This document shows positions 38,971-50,190 of a stretch of DNA of 64,000 nucleotides, piece by piece. This DNA comes from Sphagnum compactum. Taxonomy: Eukaryota > Bryophyta > Sphagnopsida > Sphagnales. The notes beneath the pieces were generated by a model. The model was not told where the DNA came from, did not search any database, and saw only the letters and a list, made by a program, of their open reading frames with translations. Made by a program: the position numbers and the translations under genes. The stretch's first letter is position 1; each line of letters opens with the position of its first letter. Where the stretch lies: NCBI GenBank assembly GCA_965153455.1, contig OZ234494.1:21080001-21144000 (forward strand). Direction: 5' to 3'.

Positions 38971-40332
38971 ACACCTAACAATATTCAATTATGAACTATA
39001 TTATTTTAAAATATAAAATGTTAAAATTTTAAATGACCAATGCACACTATGAATTATATTGGTTACAAAAATGGTTCAATCAACAAATTTGGTGCACAAT
39101 TTAATGTCCTTACCATTCCTATAGCTTAAGTTGCAATCCCAGTCATTGAAACTACAACATGATAAAAAAAACCATAACGACTAGGCCATTTTTTTTGAAT
39201 TGGACCATAAATATAGATTAACAATAGAAAGTCAAATGCCATGGAAATGGTCCTTTTTCATTTCTCAAAATTCAACTAAGGTGTTTAGAAATCCTATATT
39301 TCAAAAAAAATCTAGCTACAAGGAATAGGACTATGTAATGACACTTGTTTAATATTCTGTAAATTGAATATTAACAACCTAAATGTAAGTTATTGCCCAA
39401 TGTAAAATTATTTTATTAATCATCATTTTCTTGGTCAAGGGCAACTGATTATATGGCATAGACTAACCAACTGACGTTGTTTTTGCAAAAATGTCCTTAT
39501 CCCATGTTCACGCACATTTGGAGGGAAAACAAAAAATTCAAACTTCATTTCACCATCTATTAAAAATGACTTTAACTTATTCGTATCAAGTTCAAAAGTC
39601 CTACATTTAGTCCTTACATTTGCAAAAGTATTTATGTATTGTATGAGAGTCCTAAGTTTAGTCCTTGCTTTGGTCAAAATAAATTTGCATATGTTTTAGA
39701 GTCTTGGTTAGTCCTTGCATTCGTCAAAGCTATAACAACATATTTGCACTACAATATGCACACATTCACAATTTCTACCTTGATTATAAACACACATGAC
39801 TCTGCAATTCATTAAAACACCAAATTCATGGTTATTTTATGTAACCAAAATCTACACTTTAGAATATAATGTAGAAAATTCTAGAGACAAGATTACAATT
39901 CATTTCATTATATTCTAATACTACAAAATTCACACAATAATATGAACATAAAAATCATCACTGCAGAAGTCTATATTTCTCTGTTTTATTGAAAATTGAA
40001 TCAGAATTATAGCAAAATTTCATGTTTTGTTTAAATGAAATCAAAACATCAAAATAAATTTTGTGGTATATCAAAACACAATTTGTGGTTTTCTATTACA
40101 AAGTACCTATAGTTATTCTTACTCTCCCAAAATTGTGTCTATGAATGCCTTCCTTTTTCCCAAAACTCTCCTCTTTGGGCAGTCCCAAGTCACATCATCA
40201 TGATTCAAAACCAACAAGAATTCAAAATTCAAACCTATAATGTTCCATGATCAGTCCCTATCCTAAATGCCTTGTTCATCCCAACCATGTAATCATCCTA
40301 CCCCCTTAACAATCAGTCCTAACTAGCAACTA
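38971..40332. other. No gene; degenerate short repeats near 39.6-39.75 kb
   Basis: AT-rich. Three degenerate copies of tttagtccttgcattcgtcaaa (about 60 bp apart) lie at 39,605-39,735. Otherwise nothing recognised up to the RNase H relic. Confidence 0.4.
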
Positions 40333-42360
40333 GAATTTCATGTTCATACTAATGCATTTCAACTAGCAATAAAGGCAATATTGGCCCACAGCCCAATAGG
40401 TAAAATAGATCAACCTATTATGTACTCATCAAGACTATTTAATTCTACTAAAAAAAACTATACCACTACACACATAGAGGCTTTAGCTATGGTGTATGCC
40501 TTACACAAATATAGGCATTACCTAGTAGGTAACAAGTTCACATTTTATGTAGGTTGTATGGCTTTAGTGTGTTAGTTAACAAGCCACAAGTTTTTAACAA
40601 GTTAGTTAAATGACTCTTATTATTTCTGGAATACGATTTCAAGATTGTATACAAACCTCGTAGGTCCCATCTAATGGTAAATGCATTCAGTAGATTACCC
40701 AATCAGATTGAACCTATTGGAGTACCTGATCAAACCTATGATGTTCACATATTCACCTTACGACTTGAATGGTTACAGAGTGTTTATGAATATCTATTAG
40801 AGGGAGTGATGCCAAAAAGATTTCTACATCCCAAAGACAATATTTAGCCCAAAGAACTAAACCATTTGTGCTTAAAAAAGGAGTACTATACATATTTGGA
40901 CAAGATAATAGGTTTTGTCGAGTTTTGCAACCAGAACATGTGCCCATAGTTTTGCAAGAATTGCATCGAGGAGTTACAAGAGGGCATTTCTCTTTTAATA
41001 TCACTATGAAAAAGATCTTGGATGTTGGGTATTGGTGGCCAATGATGAATCGAAATCTTCATGAATATTGTCAAACATGTGATCAATGTCAAATAATAGG
41101 TAATTTGTTGACACAAAATCCAGCCAAAGTGGTTACTACTTTACCTGAAGAACCATTTCCAAAATGGGGATTAGAGTTTATTAAACCTATTAAACTTGCA
41201 AGTAGAATGTTAGGCAATCCGTACATTTTGGTGGCCATTGATTATGCAACAAAATGGGTGGAAACACTAGCACTCCGCACCAACATTGCTACAGTAACAG
41301 CCAGGTTTTTGTATTAGCATATTCTTACGAGATTTGGATGTCTGTTTATAATTGTGACCAATCAAAGTACCCATTTTATCAATGATCAATGTGATCAAAT
41401 ACCTTATCGACCACTTTATCTTTAGACATACCAATTCTATTGTTTATTATCCACAAGGAAATGGATAGGCTGAGTCTATAAATAAAGTTTTTAGAACTTT
41501 AATAACCAAACTGGTTAATGAAAATAAAAATGATCGGGATGAACATTTGTCCACAATTTTATTTTCATATCGAACCGCCTACAAAGTTGGAACCAGTCAT
41601 ACCCCATTTTAGCTTGTGTATGGATTACATCCATAATTACCTACAAAATACATGTTACCATCTAGACCTAGTGAAAACAGAGATCCACAACATGTTATAG
41701 TCTTAACTAGCCAATTGTTTGAGTTAGAGAAACTATAGAAGAATAGGTTGATTGCACAAGATCTAGTTATTTCTAACCAGTGGAACATATCATTATGGTC
41801 ACAGAACTAGTTCATTGAAAGATGGTTTTAATTTGAAGATTATATATTATGGTTTCCAAGAGTTGTTTTCAAACATGCACCAAAATTTCAAAGACAATGG
41901 TTTGGACCATACAGGATCCAATATTGTTTGCCCAATAACATTGTTCTACTTGTCATGATTGATAAGTTCAAAATCCTAACCCAATGCTTGTCAACATCAA
42001 CAAGTTGAAGCCATATAGATTCATTGAAGATAGAACTCTACAACCTGTATTAACTATACCTAATGACCTCGTTACTAATGAACTTGTTCAAACCAAGGAA
42101 CTTGAACCACTACGAGTTGAACCTGAAGATCTTCAACCTATAGAGTTTGAATTAATTAATAATCATTTGACACATGGCAATATTCAAGGCCTACACACAT
42201 GTGCTTGTTCATTATTGTCATGATGTGCTTGTTGAGGAGAATAATGTGACTATTCACAATGATCAAAAGAACACAATTAGTGAGGCACTTATTGACGTCT
42301 ACATCCTAGAAGTCTATAACCCTAAAGGTCGCATCTATTCACAACCACAAGGTCATTACT
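40333..42360 (+). pseudogene. Gypsy relic: RNase H and integrase
   Basis: The RNase H block is read from LEFHVHTNAF (after a stop that replaces the usual Trp) through IDQPIMYSSRLFNSTKKNY, EALAMVYALHKYRHYL and FTFYV. An open frame at 40,868-41,317 holds the integrase zinc finger (LHRGVTRGHFS..EYCQTCDQC, HHCC intact) and the first catalytic Asp (LVAIDYATKW). The second catalytic position reads VTNQSTHF, Asn in place of Asp. The C-terminal part ends near NPKGRIYSQPQGHY. Stops at 40,573, 41,318 and beyond show that it is dead. It complements the relic ending at 12.9 kb. Confidence 0.8.
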
Positions 42361-43261
42361 AGTTGAAACAATATAAAAAATTGTCACAACCTTTAGTTAG
42401 TCTCTTCATTCTTGTTTACTTCTTCATACTATCAAAGGCCATGAGTGAGAACGCCTTAAGAAGTTAAAACAAGAAGCAAGGGACAGAAAACTTGAGAGAA
42501 AAGTTGAAGCTTTTAGAAAAGAGCAAATAGAGAGGAAAAGAACATAACAAGTTAGGCTAACTAGAGCAATCTATGCAAAACCACTAGCTTTGGGTGCACC
42601 CACAATAGAAGATATTAGATTTTTGAGCAAGAACATAAAAGTAGGGAGTTATAAGAAGAATTAGAAGCAGCTCTTAATTTTCTTAAGAAAACCATTACTT
42701 TTACAGTAATACCAGCACCACAAGTCATTGTTATTTGAAACTCAAAGGAGGAACAACCAGAGCAAGTTCCTGCACCAAGACCTGTGGAGGAAAAGAAGTT
42801 GCAGCAACCTATGAGCAAGGACAATGGAGAAAAGTTTATCCAAGAACTTTTTGAAGAAGAACATGTTTGCAATGTTATTCCTCAGTGCCCAAGATCAAGA
42901 ACCAAAGCCATGATGAAACGAAAAGGCACAGCGCCTATAAAAGAATAGGTTGAAAAACATGTTAAAAAGAAAATAATGTCTAAGGCAAAAGAGAGCCAAA
43001 AAACGATGTAGTGGATGAAGGTGGACTCCAACAAACTCAAATGGGCTAGGCGTATCGGTTTGGAGGGCTTGTTCAACTTATAATGGACTACACCACAAAA
43101 GGACTTGTTATGAGATTTTTTACAAACCTAGGAAGCAATAGAGGATGGAAGAATTCAAGGGTGAGTATGTGGTCAAGAAATTCTCATTTATCAAGTATTT
43201 ATTCATGAAAAAACTTGGGATTTCCAAGGAAAGCTGCAAATGCAACTTTTGATGAAGTTAA
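42361..43261 (+). pseudogene. Gypsy relic: extra 3' ORF, interrupted by CACTA
   Basis: A Lys/Glu/Arg-rich, coiled-coil-like region (RDRKLERKVEAFRKEQIERK) follows the integrase. It continues through VVKKFSFIKYLFMKKLG and reaches DEV at the insertion of the CACTA element. After the transposon, at 51,467, the frame resumes with SP.KKIAGPHAFVENEQW, so the two pieces were one ORF before the insertion. Several stops are present. Confidence 0.6.
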
Positions 43262-45927
43262 CACTAGTAGAAATTGGCCAAAATGTAACCACTCTATTTG
43301 CGACTACATGCAACTATTAGTTATGTGCAATTACAATTGGACATTTTTGCAACTATTTCTTGTCTTGGTCATATTTGCGACTACACTCCAACTAGTTTAT
43401 AGCTATTTTGATGTTCATTCTTACATGTGAACAACAATTAGCTTGGTTTTTATCCAAAAAGAACAATTTTCGCCATTAGTTGCAAACATGACTAATTTAA
43501 TTACAACCTTATGAATATACAAAGGTGTATTTTGGGAATTCTAAGGAATATAGTTGGGTGTATTAGGATTTATAAATGTATATTTTGAGTATATTGAAAT
43601 TTTATGTAAGATATTTACCAAATATATTATGCCCATATTACAAATTTATCCACACCATCTTATTATACTTCTTAAAACTATTAAAAATGAATATTATTAT
43701 TATTATTATTTATATTATATTATGTGTATATATTAATAACATGTAATAAAAACTAAATCTCAAAATTATCTTTGACTAATTTTTTTAAGTAGTAATATTT
43801 CACTACACAATGATCATAATGATGACGATATTAGAATGAGAAAAATAAAATTATATAATTATTAAAATAATTACTAAAATTTTAATATATTAATATATTA
43901 ACATATTATTTTCAAATCACTTATGTACTTATTTTAAAATATTTTTTATTTATTAAAAAAATTATAATTATAATATAATAATATCTCATAATTGATTACT
44001 TATAATAATAATAATAATAGGTAACCTAGGCTAGCTGCAAATTTATTATTATTATTATAAGGAATCAATTATGAAATATTATCATATTATAATAACTACC
44101 AGGAAATATTAATGTATAGTTTTAAGTTTTTATGTTTGAAATATATTATTAATATTTATTAATTATGAATTACTTAATGATTATAATCAATTACTGATAT
44201 ATATTTTTATTTTCAGTTTTATTATTTTATTATTTTCCAATAATTACTGTAGTAGTTAAAATGGAAATATAATAAATTATTGTACAAATGCAGAAATTAT
44301 TTTTGAAGGAAAAGTACACTTATTAAAAATTAAAATTTATTGCGATAGTTCATAAATAGTTATAATGAGTGAAGTTATAATATGAATAATAATAGTTAAC
44401 CTTGGTTACCAACTAACTACAATAATAATTGAATTAATGTTATTTTTAATCTTTAATACTTACACTTATATTTATTATTAACGATAAAAATGAAAATAAT
44501 AATGGGAATAATTATAATAAAATAGTTAAACCTAGCCTAGGTTTTAATTATATTATTAAATTAAAAACACTAGTAGTCAATAATTATAATTATTAGTTAA
44601 TAATTATTAATTACTGAATATTTCAGTTATTATATTAATTTATTTGCTTACAAAATAGTTATTAATTAGTTATTCATAATTAGCTAATTATGAAAATAAT
44701 AGCCAATCAACAGTTAGTTAAATTGGTTGATAGATCATTATAGTTAATATATAATAAAATTAAATATTATTACTATTTATATAGCTAATAAATTAAATAA
44801 TATTTAATAATAACCAATAATATAATTAATTAAGTAATCATAATATATTGATGATTATTACTATACATAATTAGGTAGTTCTTAGTTTAGTTGTTACTTA
44901 ATTAATTAACAAGTTTATTAATTTGTTTGTCTATGTTCTATTTATTAAATAGTGAGTAATTGTATTAGTTCATTAGTTAGCTAATTAATTGTCATTTACT
45001 TACTTAAATATATATTTTTCAAGATGAGAATGAAAGCCAAAACATATGGGATAAACTTTTTTAAACAATGTGTTTTGTCTTATATTTTCATATTTAAAGA
45101 CATGGGCATATCATATGAGCCAATAAAAACGATTTAACCCAAATAAAATATAGATATTCATGTACTTACACCTAACTACCTACTTCCTTGATTTACCTAC
45201 CTACCTAAGTAAGTATTTGGCCTAAGTAGGTAATGTTGAGAATTCAAGCTCAACTAGTTAAGTTTCATTAGTTACTGGAATAGAAAAGTAATTAGGTTAC
45301 TTTCATAAGGTTAAATTACTTTCTTTACTTATATTAGTATGGTTATTTGTGGTTTGGTCTTTTACTTAAATACTTTGGTGTTGATGGTTTGGATTTTTTT
45401 TTTTTTCTTCATTACAAAAAATTGTGTATTTCATGTGACAAGAACCATTAGTAGAAATCCCTTGATTTACGACTGGTGTTTACGACTAATTTTTAGTCGA
45501 AAGCGACATTTTACAACTATTTTGATGTTAGTCGCATAAGACAAGTCGCAAACGACAAATAGTCGCGAAAACCAATTACATCAGCATGACGTCATCAAAT
45601 GGTGGATGGAGCTTAAATGTAGTATATACAGTTTCATCCGATGGGGCCAGTATATACATTATGTATATAAGGCATCATTTTGTATATATTTTATTTTTCC
45701 TAATTGTGTGGGTAAGGAGTGGCCATGTTTTTTCCGATTAACTAATGGGTTGTTGCCACATGGCATGGTTTCTAGTATTTGGGAAACCAGATTGTGATCT
45801 TGAATTTTCTAAATCAAGTGGCCAAGAAATGGCCACGTCTTTTGTGTTTGGCTAATCGAAATGTGCCACGTGTCTCAATATGAGCATTTTGAGAGTTTGA
45901 ATCGCCATGTGTCACATGGTCCCACTA

Positions 45928-45981
45928 TTAGGGTTAGGGTCCCACTATTAGGGTTAGGGTTAGGGTTTAGGGTTTAGGGTT
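45928..45981 (+). repeat. Interstitial telomere-like repeat
   Basis: Two copies of the 20-bp unit cccactattagggttagggt, then ttagggtttagggtttagggtt. This is the plant TTTAGGG motif (with TTAGGG variants). It sits inside the Pack-CACTA, 3' of the RFWD3-like fragment. Confidence 0.85.
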
Positions 45982-46199
45982 CATCTACTTTGTTCAATGT
46001 GCTATCTAGAATTGCCAAGAGTGCTTGTCAACAACAGATCGATCAACAAAACTCTACAATCACTTAGGTTTATTGATTCCATTCATTTACAATTTATTAA
46101 ACATTCTCATTCATCAACTACAAACAAATAATATTATACTACACATGCACATGCACAAGGCAAAGAACTGCATATTCCAAAAGGAAAGTTACAAAATTG

Positions 46200-48362
46200 T
46201 GGGAACATTTTCCAAGGTTCAGCAATAGCAAAAGAGCATTGTGCAACAGAAAGGTGCTTTTCAGGCCTCGACTACCAATTGATGCCAAAGAAGAAAATGT
46301 CTGCAATGGCCTGGCTTGAGTGCTATCCCTTTTTCCTTGTCTGGGTTCCCGCATTCCAGAACACTCTGAGATTCTTGAAGACTCCAGGGCATAAGACTGC
46401 CCCCACATGTTCCTCTCTTGCAAAACCCTGAGCTCAGGTGATGCTTGATTGCGCATACCTGATCCTCCTATGTAGTTGCAAGACGAATGCTGGGCAAATT
46501 GAGTCTGTAGTCTGTGAGACTGGTACTTCCTACAGTTTTTCAAGTCAGCCTGACCTATACTTGTTGGAAACTGCCTGTGCTTTTCTTGAGCCACCTGATG
46601 TGAGGGTGGAACAGGTATAATTCTGGGGTGTATGGGTTGATGCAGGGTTCTCAAACTCCCCGGTGTTCTCTGAAGTGTCCATTGAAATGCATTGAGAGCA
46701 TTGTGCTGCTCTGGACAGAGCACTGAAAGCAGAGCCTGCACAAAGATGAACACAAACAGCTTATCAAAGATGTTTCCACTGTAGACTTGTGAGTGTAGAG
46801 CATTGGACAAACATATGAAATTGCAGCTAAAGATATGAGACATCTTCACAATCAGAGACAAGTACAAGCACATATGAATCAGTAATTAAAGGTTTGTCTA
46901 GATCAAGCTCTTGTCCCTCACGTATAACAACACAGTTAAAAGCCCTATCATGCTACCCTAGGAACAGACAAGTCTTTGAGAACATGCTTGGTTGACATAT
47001 CCCCCAACTAACATTGCTCTTGTAAACCACATCAATAGATTTCACAGTACAAACCTGTGAATGGTGAATCTCCTCCATCAGCTCAGAAATCTGCAGACAT
47101 ACAGAGCAGGTTTTAAAAGAGTGTTTGAGAGGATTTAAACCTACTAGCCATGCAAAAGTATGCAAACCTGTCCATTGTGGATTTGTAGGCACAACTGCAA
47201 CCCCTTCTTTGTACACAATTTTCTCACCTAGTGGTGAGAAACTGAATATCACATTAACCTGTTGATTTTCATGATTCGTACCTACATCTTGAGTTGTGCA
47301 TTTTGAGCACGCAAAACCCCAACTTCTTGCTTCTCACACAACAAAAAAATAAACCCAAGTCTTAGACTTGCATCAAAAACCTAATTCTAAGCTTAGACAC
47401 CAGCAAATCATTCTTAAAATCTGGAGTTTCAAATCAGAAGGCTCCATACTTGCATTATACGCTGGCCCTCCCCATCAATTACAGCAATTCGTGGAACATA
47501 AACCATACGCAGGTCCTCAATTCTAGCCCGACAATTGCATTGTGGACACTAGACAACACAAAACCACCTGATATAAGTTCAAAGTTCACCACAAAATGTG
47601 AAGGCAAACTTCAGGCTATAAACCTGGATGAACATTTGTGTATACTTGCATAGGCATGTTTGTTGCTTCCCATACCTTCTAAGCACTGTATTGGGGTGTG
47701 ACAGTTTTTATTTTCACTGATCATAACCTTGCTAAGTTGAAGCTTGCAAAGAAAAATATAAGTTCAAGGCAGTAGTACCTTCCCTTGCTTCTTGCCTGCC
47801 TGTCTAAGCCAGCGCTTGATGCATGATTTCCCAAACAAGTGACCACATGCCAATAATCTGCAAATGCCAAAACCTCACCTTGAGATCCACTGATAAACCT
47901 ATGGCTCATGTCTTGAGCGAGGACACAAGATTTGACTTCATCTTTTATCTATTATAAGCTCTCAAGGAAAAATCCAGTCATCTGAAATCAAGCATATCAC
48001 TGGAAATATCTACAAATGGGTTTAGGGTTTAACAAATGCAAACAAAAGATACCAAATGCCTCCCAATGCTTGTCCATGCTTCCATGCATATTGGACATGT
48101 GACCACATCTGCTTCCCCATCTCCTGGCCTCTGAGTGCTAACTTGATCAGGCTTTGAGTCCATATCCTTAAAACTGCCTGCAACAATCATCAACAATAGA
48201 AGATTAAAACACAACATCTTGCACATAAAGCACTGAAGTGCCCACAAAACTCTGATTCTCACATAATCTACTACCCTCAGATTTCTACTCACCTGCAGGA
48301 ATAGCAAAAGCTGCAAAATCAGCATTGGTGGAAGGAGCATGAAAATCATCATCATGATGCAT
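46200..48362 (-). pseudogene. RFWD3-like RING E3 ubiquitin ligase fragment (captured)
   Basis: Minus-strand exons: 48362-48293 (Met start, HHDDDFHAPS), 48183 to about 48066 (SFKDMDS..VVTCPICMEAW), 47857-47779 (LLACGHLFGKSCIKRWLRQ), 47548-47450 (CPQCNCRARIEDLRMVYVP), 47332-47286 (EVGVLRAQNAQLK), about 47091-47056 (ISELMEEIHHSQ) and 46735 downward. CPIC, CGHLFG, C and CPQC complete an RFWD3-type RING. RFWD3 ligases ubiquitylate RPA in DNA-damage repair. The best protein join across the RING, HLVS|LLACGH, requires a donor at 48,055 where the sequence is TT instead of GT, so a splice site seems lost. The WD40 half is absent; the last exon (ALLSVLCPEQ...) has no WD motif. Captured, probably non-functional. 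Confidence 0.75.
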
Positions 48363-49550
48363 GGTCTTCACAGTTGAGCAGCTGATAATTCTGCAGTATG
48401 CCATGTCCCACAGTTTCAGGGGTTGAGAATTTCCATAGCCCTTGCAAGTTGCAGAGCCTTCCAAGTTTCAATGCATTTAGGTCTTTGGAAGTTCTGCGTC
48501 TAAACGTCTAGCAACTATGTGGATGGTGTTGAAAACCTACACTAGAAACGTCATGAGTTGAATGCATTTTTCTACAGGGCCCGCTGCTCTAGAACATGGG
48601 AATCAGCTTGAGTGCCTGCAAAGTGCATGCGCCAAGCTGTAACCAAAAACAAATCTAGTACGAACATCTCTCGAATCATCAGCTTTCAAAGCATGTGAAG
48701 GTCTTGACAAAAGAATTGATCAATCTATGCGAGCAAACCTCCTTGTCCTGAATATGGTCCTAGTCAAGCTACTGCTATAGGCAGCAGTGATGGAGATCTA
48801 GATCTGTACAGCTAGCTAGCTGATGGTTATTACTACCACCTAGAGACAATATGAGCATTTAAGAAACACCCAAGAAAAGCCAACTCTGCAAGCTCCAATT
48901 CTTAATGGCAAATAACTAGTAAAAGTCTAGAAGCCAACGGCTTGGAGTTGTACAGCAATCTGCTGGAAGCACACATTCGCCGTTGGACACACTCTGTTTT
49001 GCAAGCACTAGAAGATCAAAAAGGGTAGAAGGGGAGGGGGGTGCGGGCCGAGCTGGGACATAAATAAGTCGACCATCTGTGAGCTGACTTCTAGCGCACA
49101 CACGCTGATCAGAAAGGTCCATCGTGATATCATGATGATCAGCTTGGTCCACCATCTGAAAAGTCCAGCAAAGGTTTGACAATCAAAAGACCGGCGCCCT
49201 GCCTGGCTTCCTGCATGCCTGCGGGCCTGCCTGCCTGCCTGCCAGTGTTTGTTTCAAATCACAGCAGTTCAAGCCAACGGGCCACAGCATAAGAAGAAGA
49301 AGATTCACTGAAGAGAGAAAGCGCTAGCTAACTCTCGTAGAGAGTACAAAACTAGCGGCACTGCAGCAGGATCGGATCATCAGCTTCTCAGAACCTGAAG
49401 AACAAGTTTAGAGGAAAACCCAGCAGAAAAAAATGAAAAATAAATTTAAAAACGCAACCGAGAAATTCAAACAAACAACCCTCGAAAGAAAAACTCCCCA
49501 CCCTCCTCCCCAAAGAGAAAAGGAGAGGGGATTTCTTTTGTTTTCTTTAC
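48363..49550 (-). other. Region between captured fragments; possible extra exon
   Basis: A minus-strand open frame, 49,182-48,919, follows a good acceptor (cttttcag) and begins MVDQADHHDITMDL. It could be an upstream RFWD3 exon or leader, but I do not recognise it. EMG1's second exon, which should follow the donor at 49,550, was searched for by eye and is not present. Confidence 0.35.
49225..49243. repeat. (CCTG)n short repeat
   Basis: gcctgcctgcctgcctgcc, four and a half units, in the Pack-CACTA interior. Confidence 0.75.
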
Positions 49551-49944
49551 CTTCCCCACTTTGGCAGCTTCCAGAGAGGCTTTCTCCAGCACAAAGATGA
49601 CTCCACCATCCTCCGCAGATGGAGCTGGAACTGGAGCTGCTGCATCCGGAACACTGCTAGGTCCAGGAGCTTCTTCGGACTATCCGACTTGTCACCGTTT
49701 GCAAGTGATTTCGGCGACACGGATCTGTGCAACACACACACACCTGCAAATGGAAGTTCCGAAACTTCTCTTGCGAATTAGTGCGAGTGAAGGCTAGGTT
49801 CCCGGCTCGACTGATCTCCCTCTTCAGAAGCTTCCGTACGCAGTTCTTGGTCTCATCAGGTCGCGTCCGTTTCCCTGCAACCACTCGCCTCCCCGACGCC
49901 GACCTTGGACTACTCTGCATCCTCATCCTGTTCATCGAGTCCAT
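49551..49944 (-). pseudogene. EMG1/NEP1-like first exon fragment (captured)
   Basis: EMG1 (NEP1) is the pseudouridine N1-methyltransferase needed for small-subunit rRNA maturation. The frame ends VIFVLEKASLEAAKVGK at 49,601-49,551, directly followed by a donor (gtaaag). This string is a hallmark of the start of the methyltransferase domain. Upstream in the same frame is an Ala/Pro-rich linker, then a stop at about 49,682. A one-base shift would connect it to GDKSDSPKK, so there is probably a frameshift. Another open frame from 49,944 starts MDSMNRMRMQSS and reaches a donor-like caggtgtgtg. No later EMG1 exon follows; the fragment is truncated. Confidence 0.65.
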
Positions 49945-50190
49945 CTTCCCCCCCCGCCCTAATCCTCTACTTCTCCTTCTCCCCCCGAACCCCCCGTCTT
50001 CTTCACTTACTCACCACCCTCCTGGCTCCTCCTCTTCCCTTCTCTTTCTCTCAATCCTCTCCCCTCTCTCTACTACGACCACCACTCCAGATCCCAACTC
50101 CACTAGCGCCCGACATCTTCATTCAGCTATGGCGAACTACTCCGAAGCAACCGGCTCACGCAAACCAGCCCACAAAATTAAACCCTAAAA
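49945..50190 (-). other. GC-richer, CT/GA-rich leader-like segment in the Pack-CACTA
   Basis: Strongly strand-biased (ctcctcttcccttctctttctc on plus), far more GC-rich than the surrounding transposon. On the minus strand it reads as a GA-rich 5' leader ending at the candidate start at 49,944, so it is probably captured promoter or 5' UTR. Plus-strand open frames here are byproducts of the bias. Confidence 0.5.
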
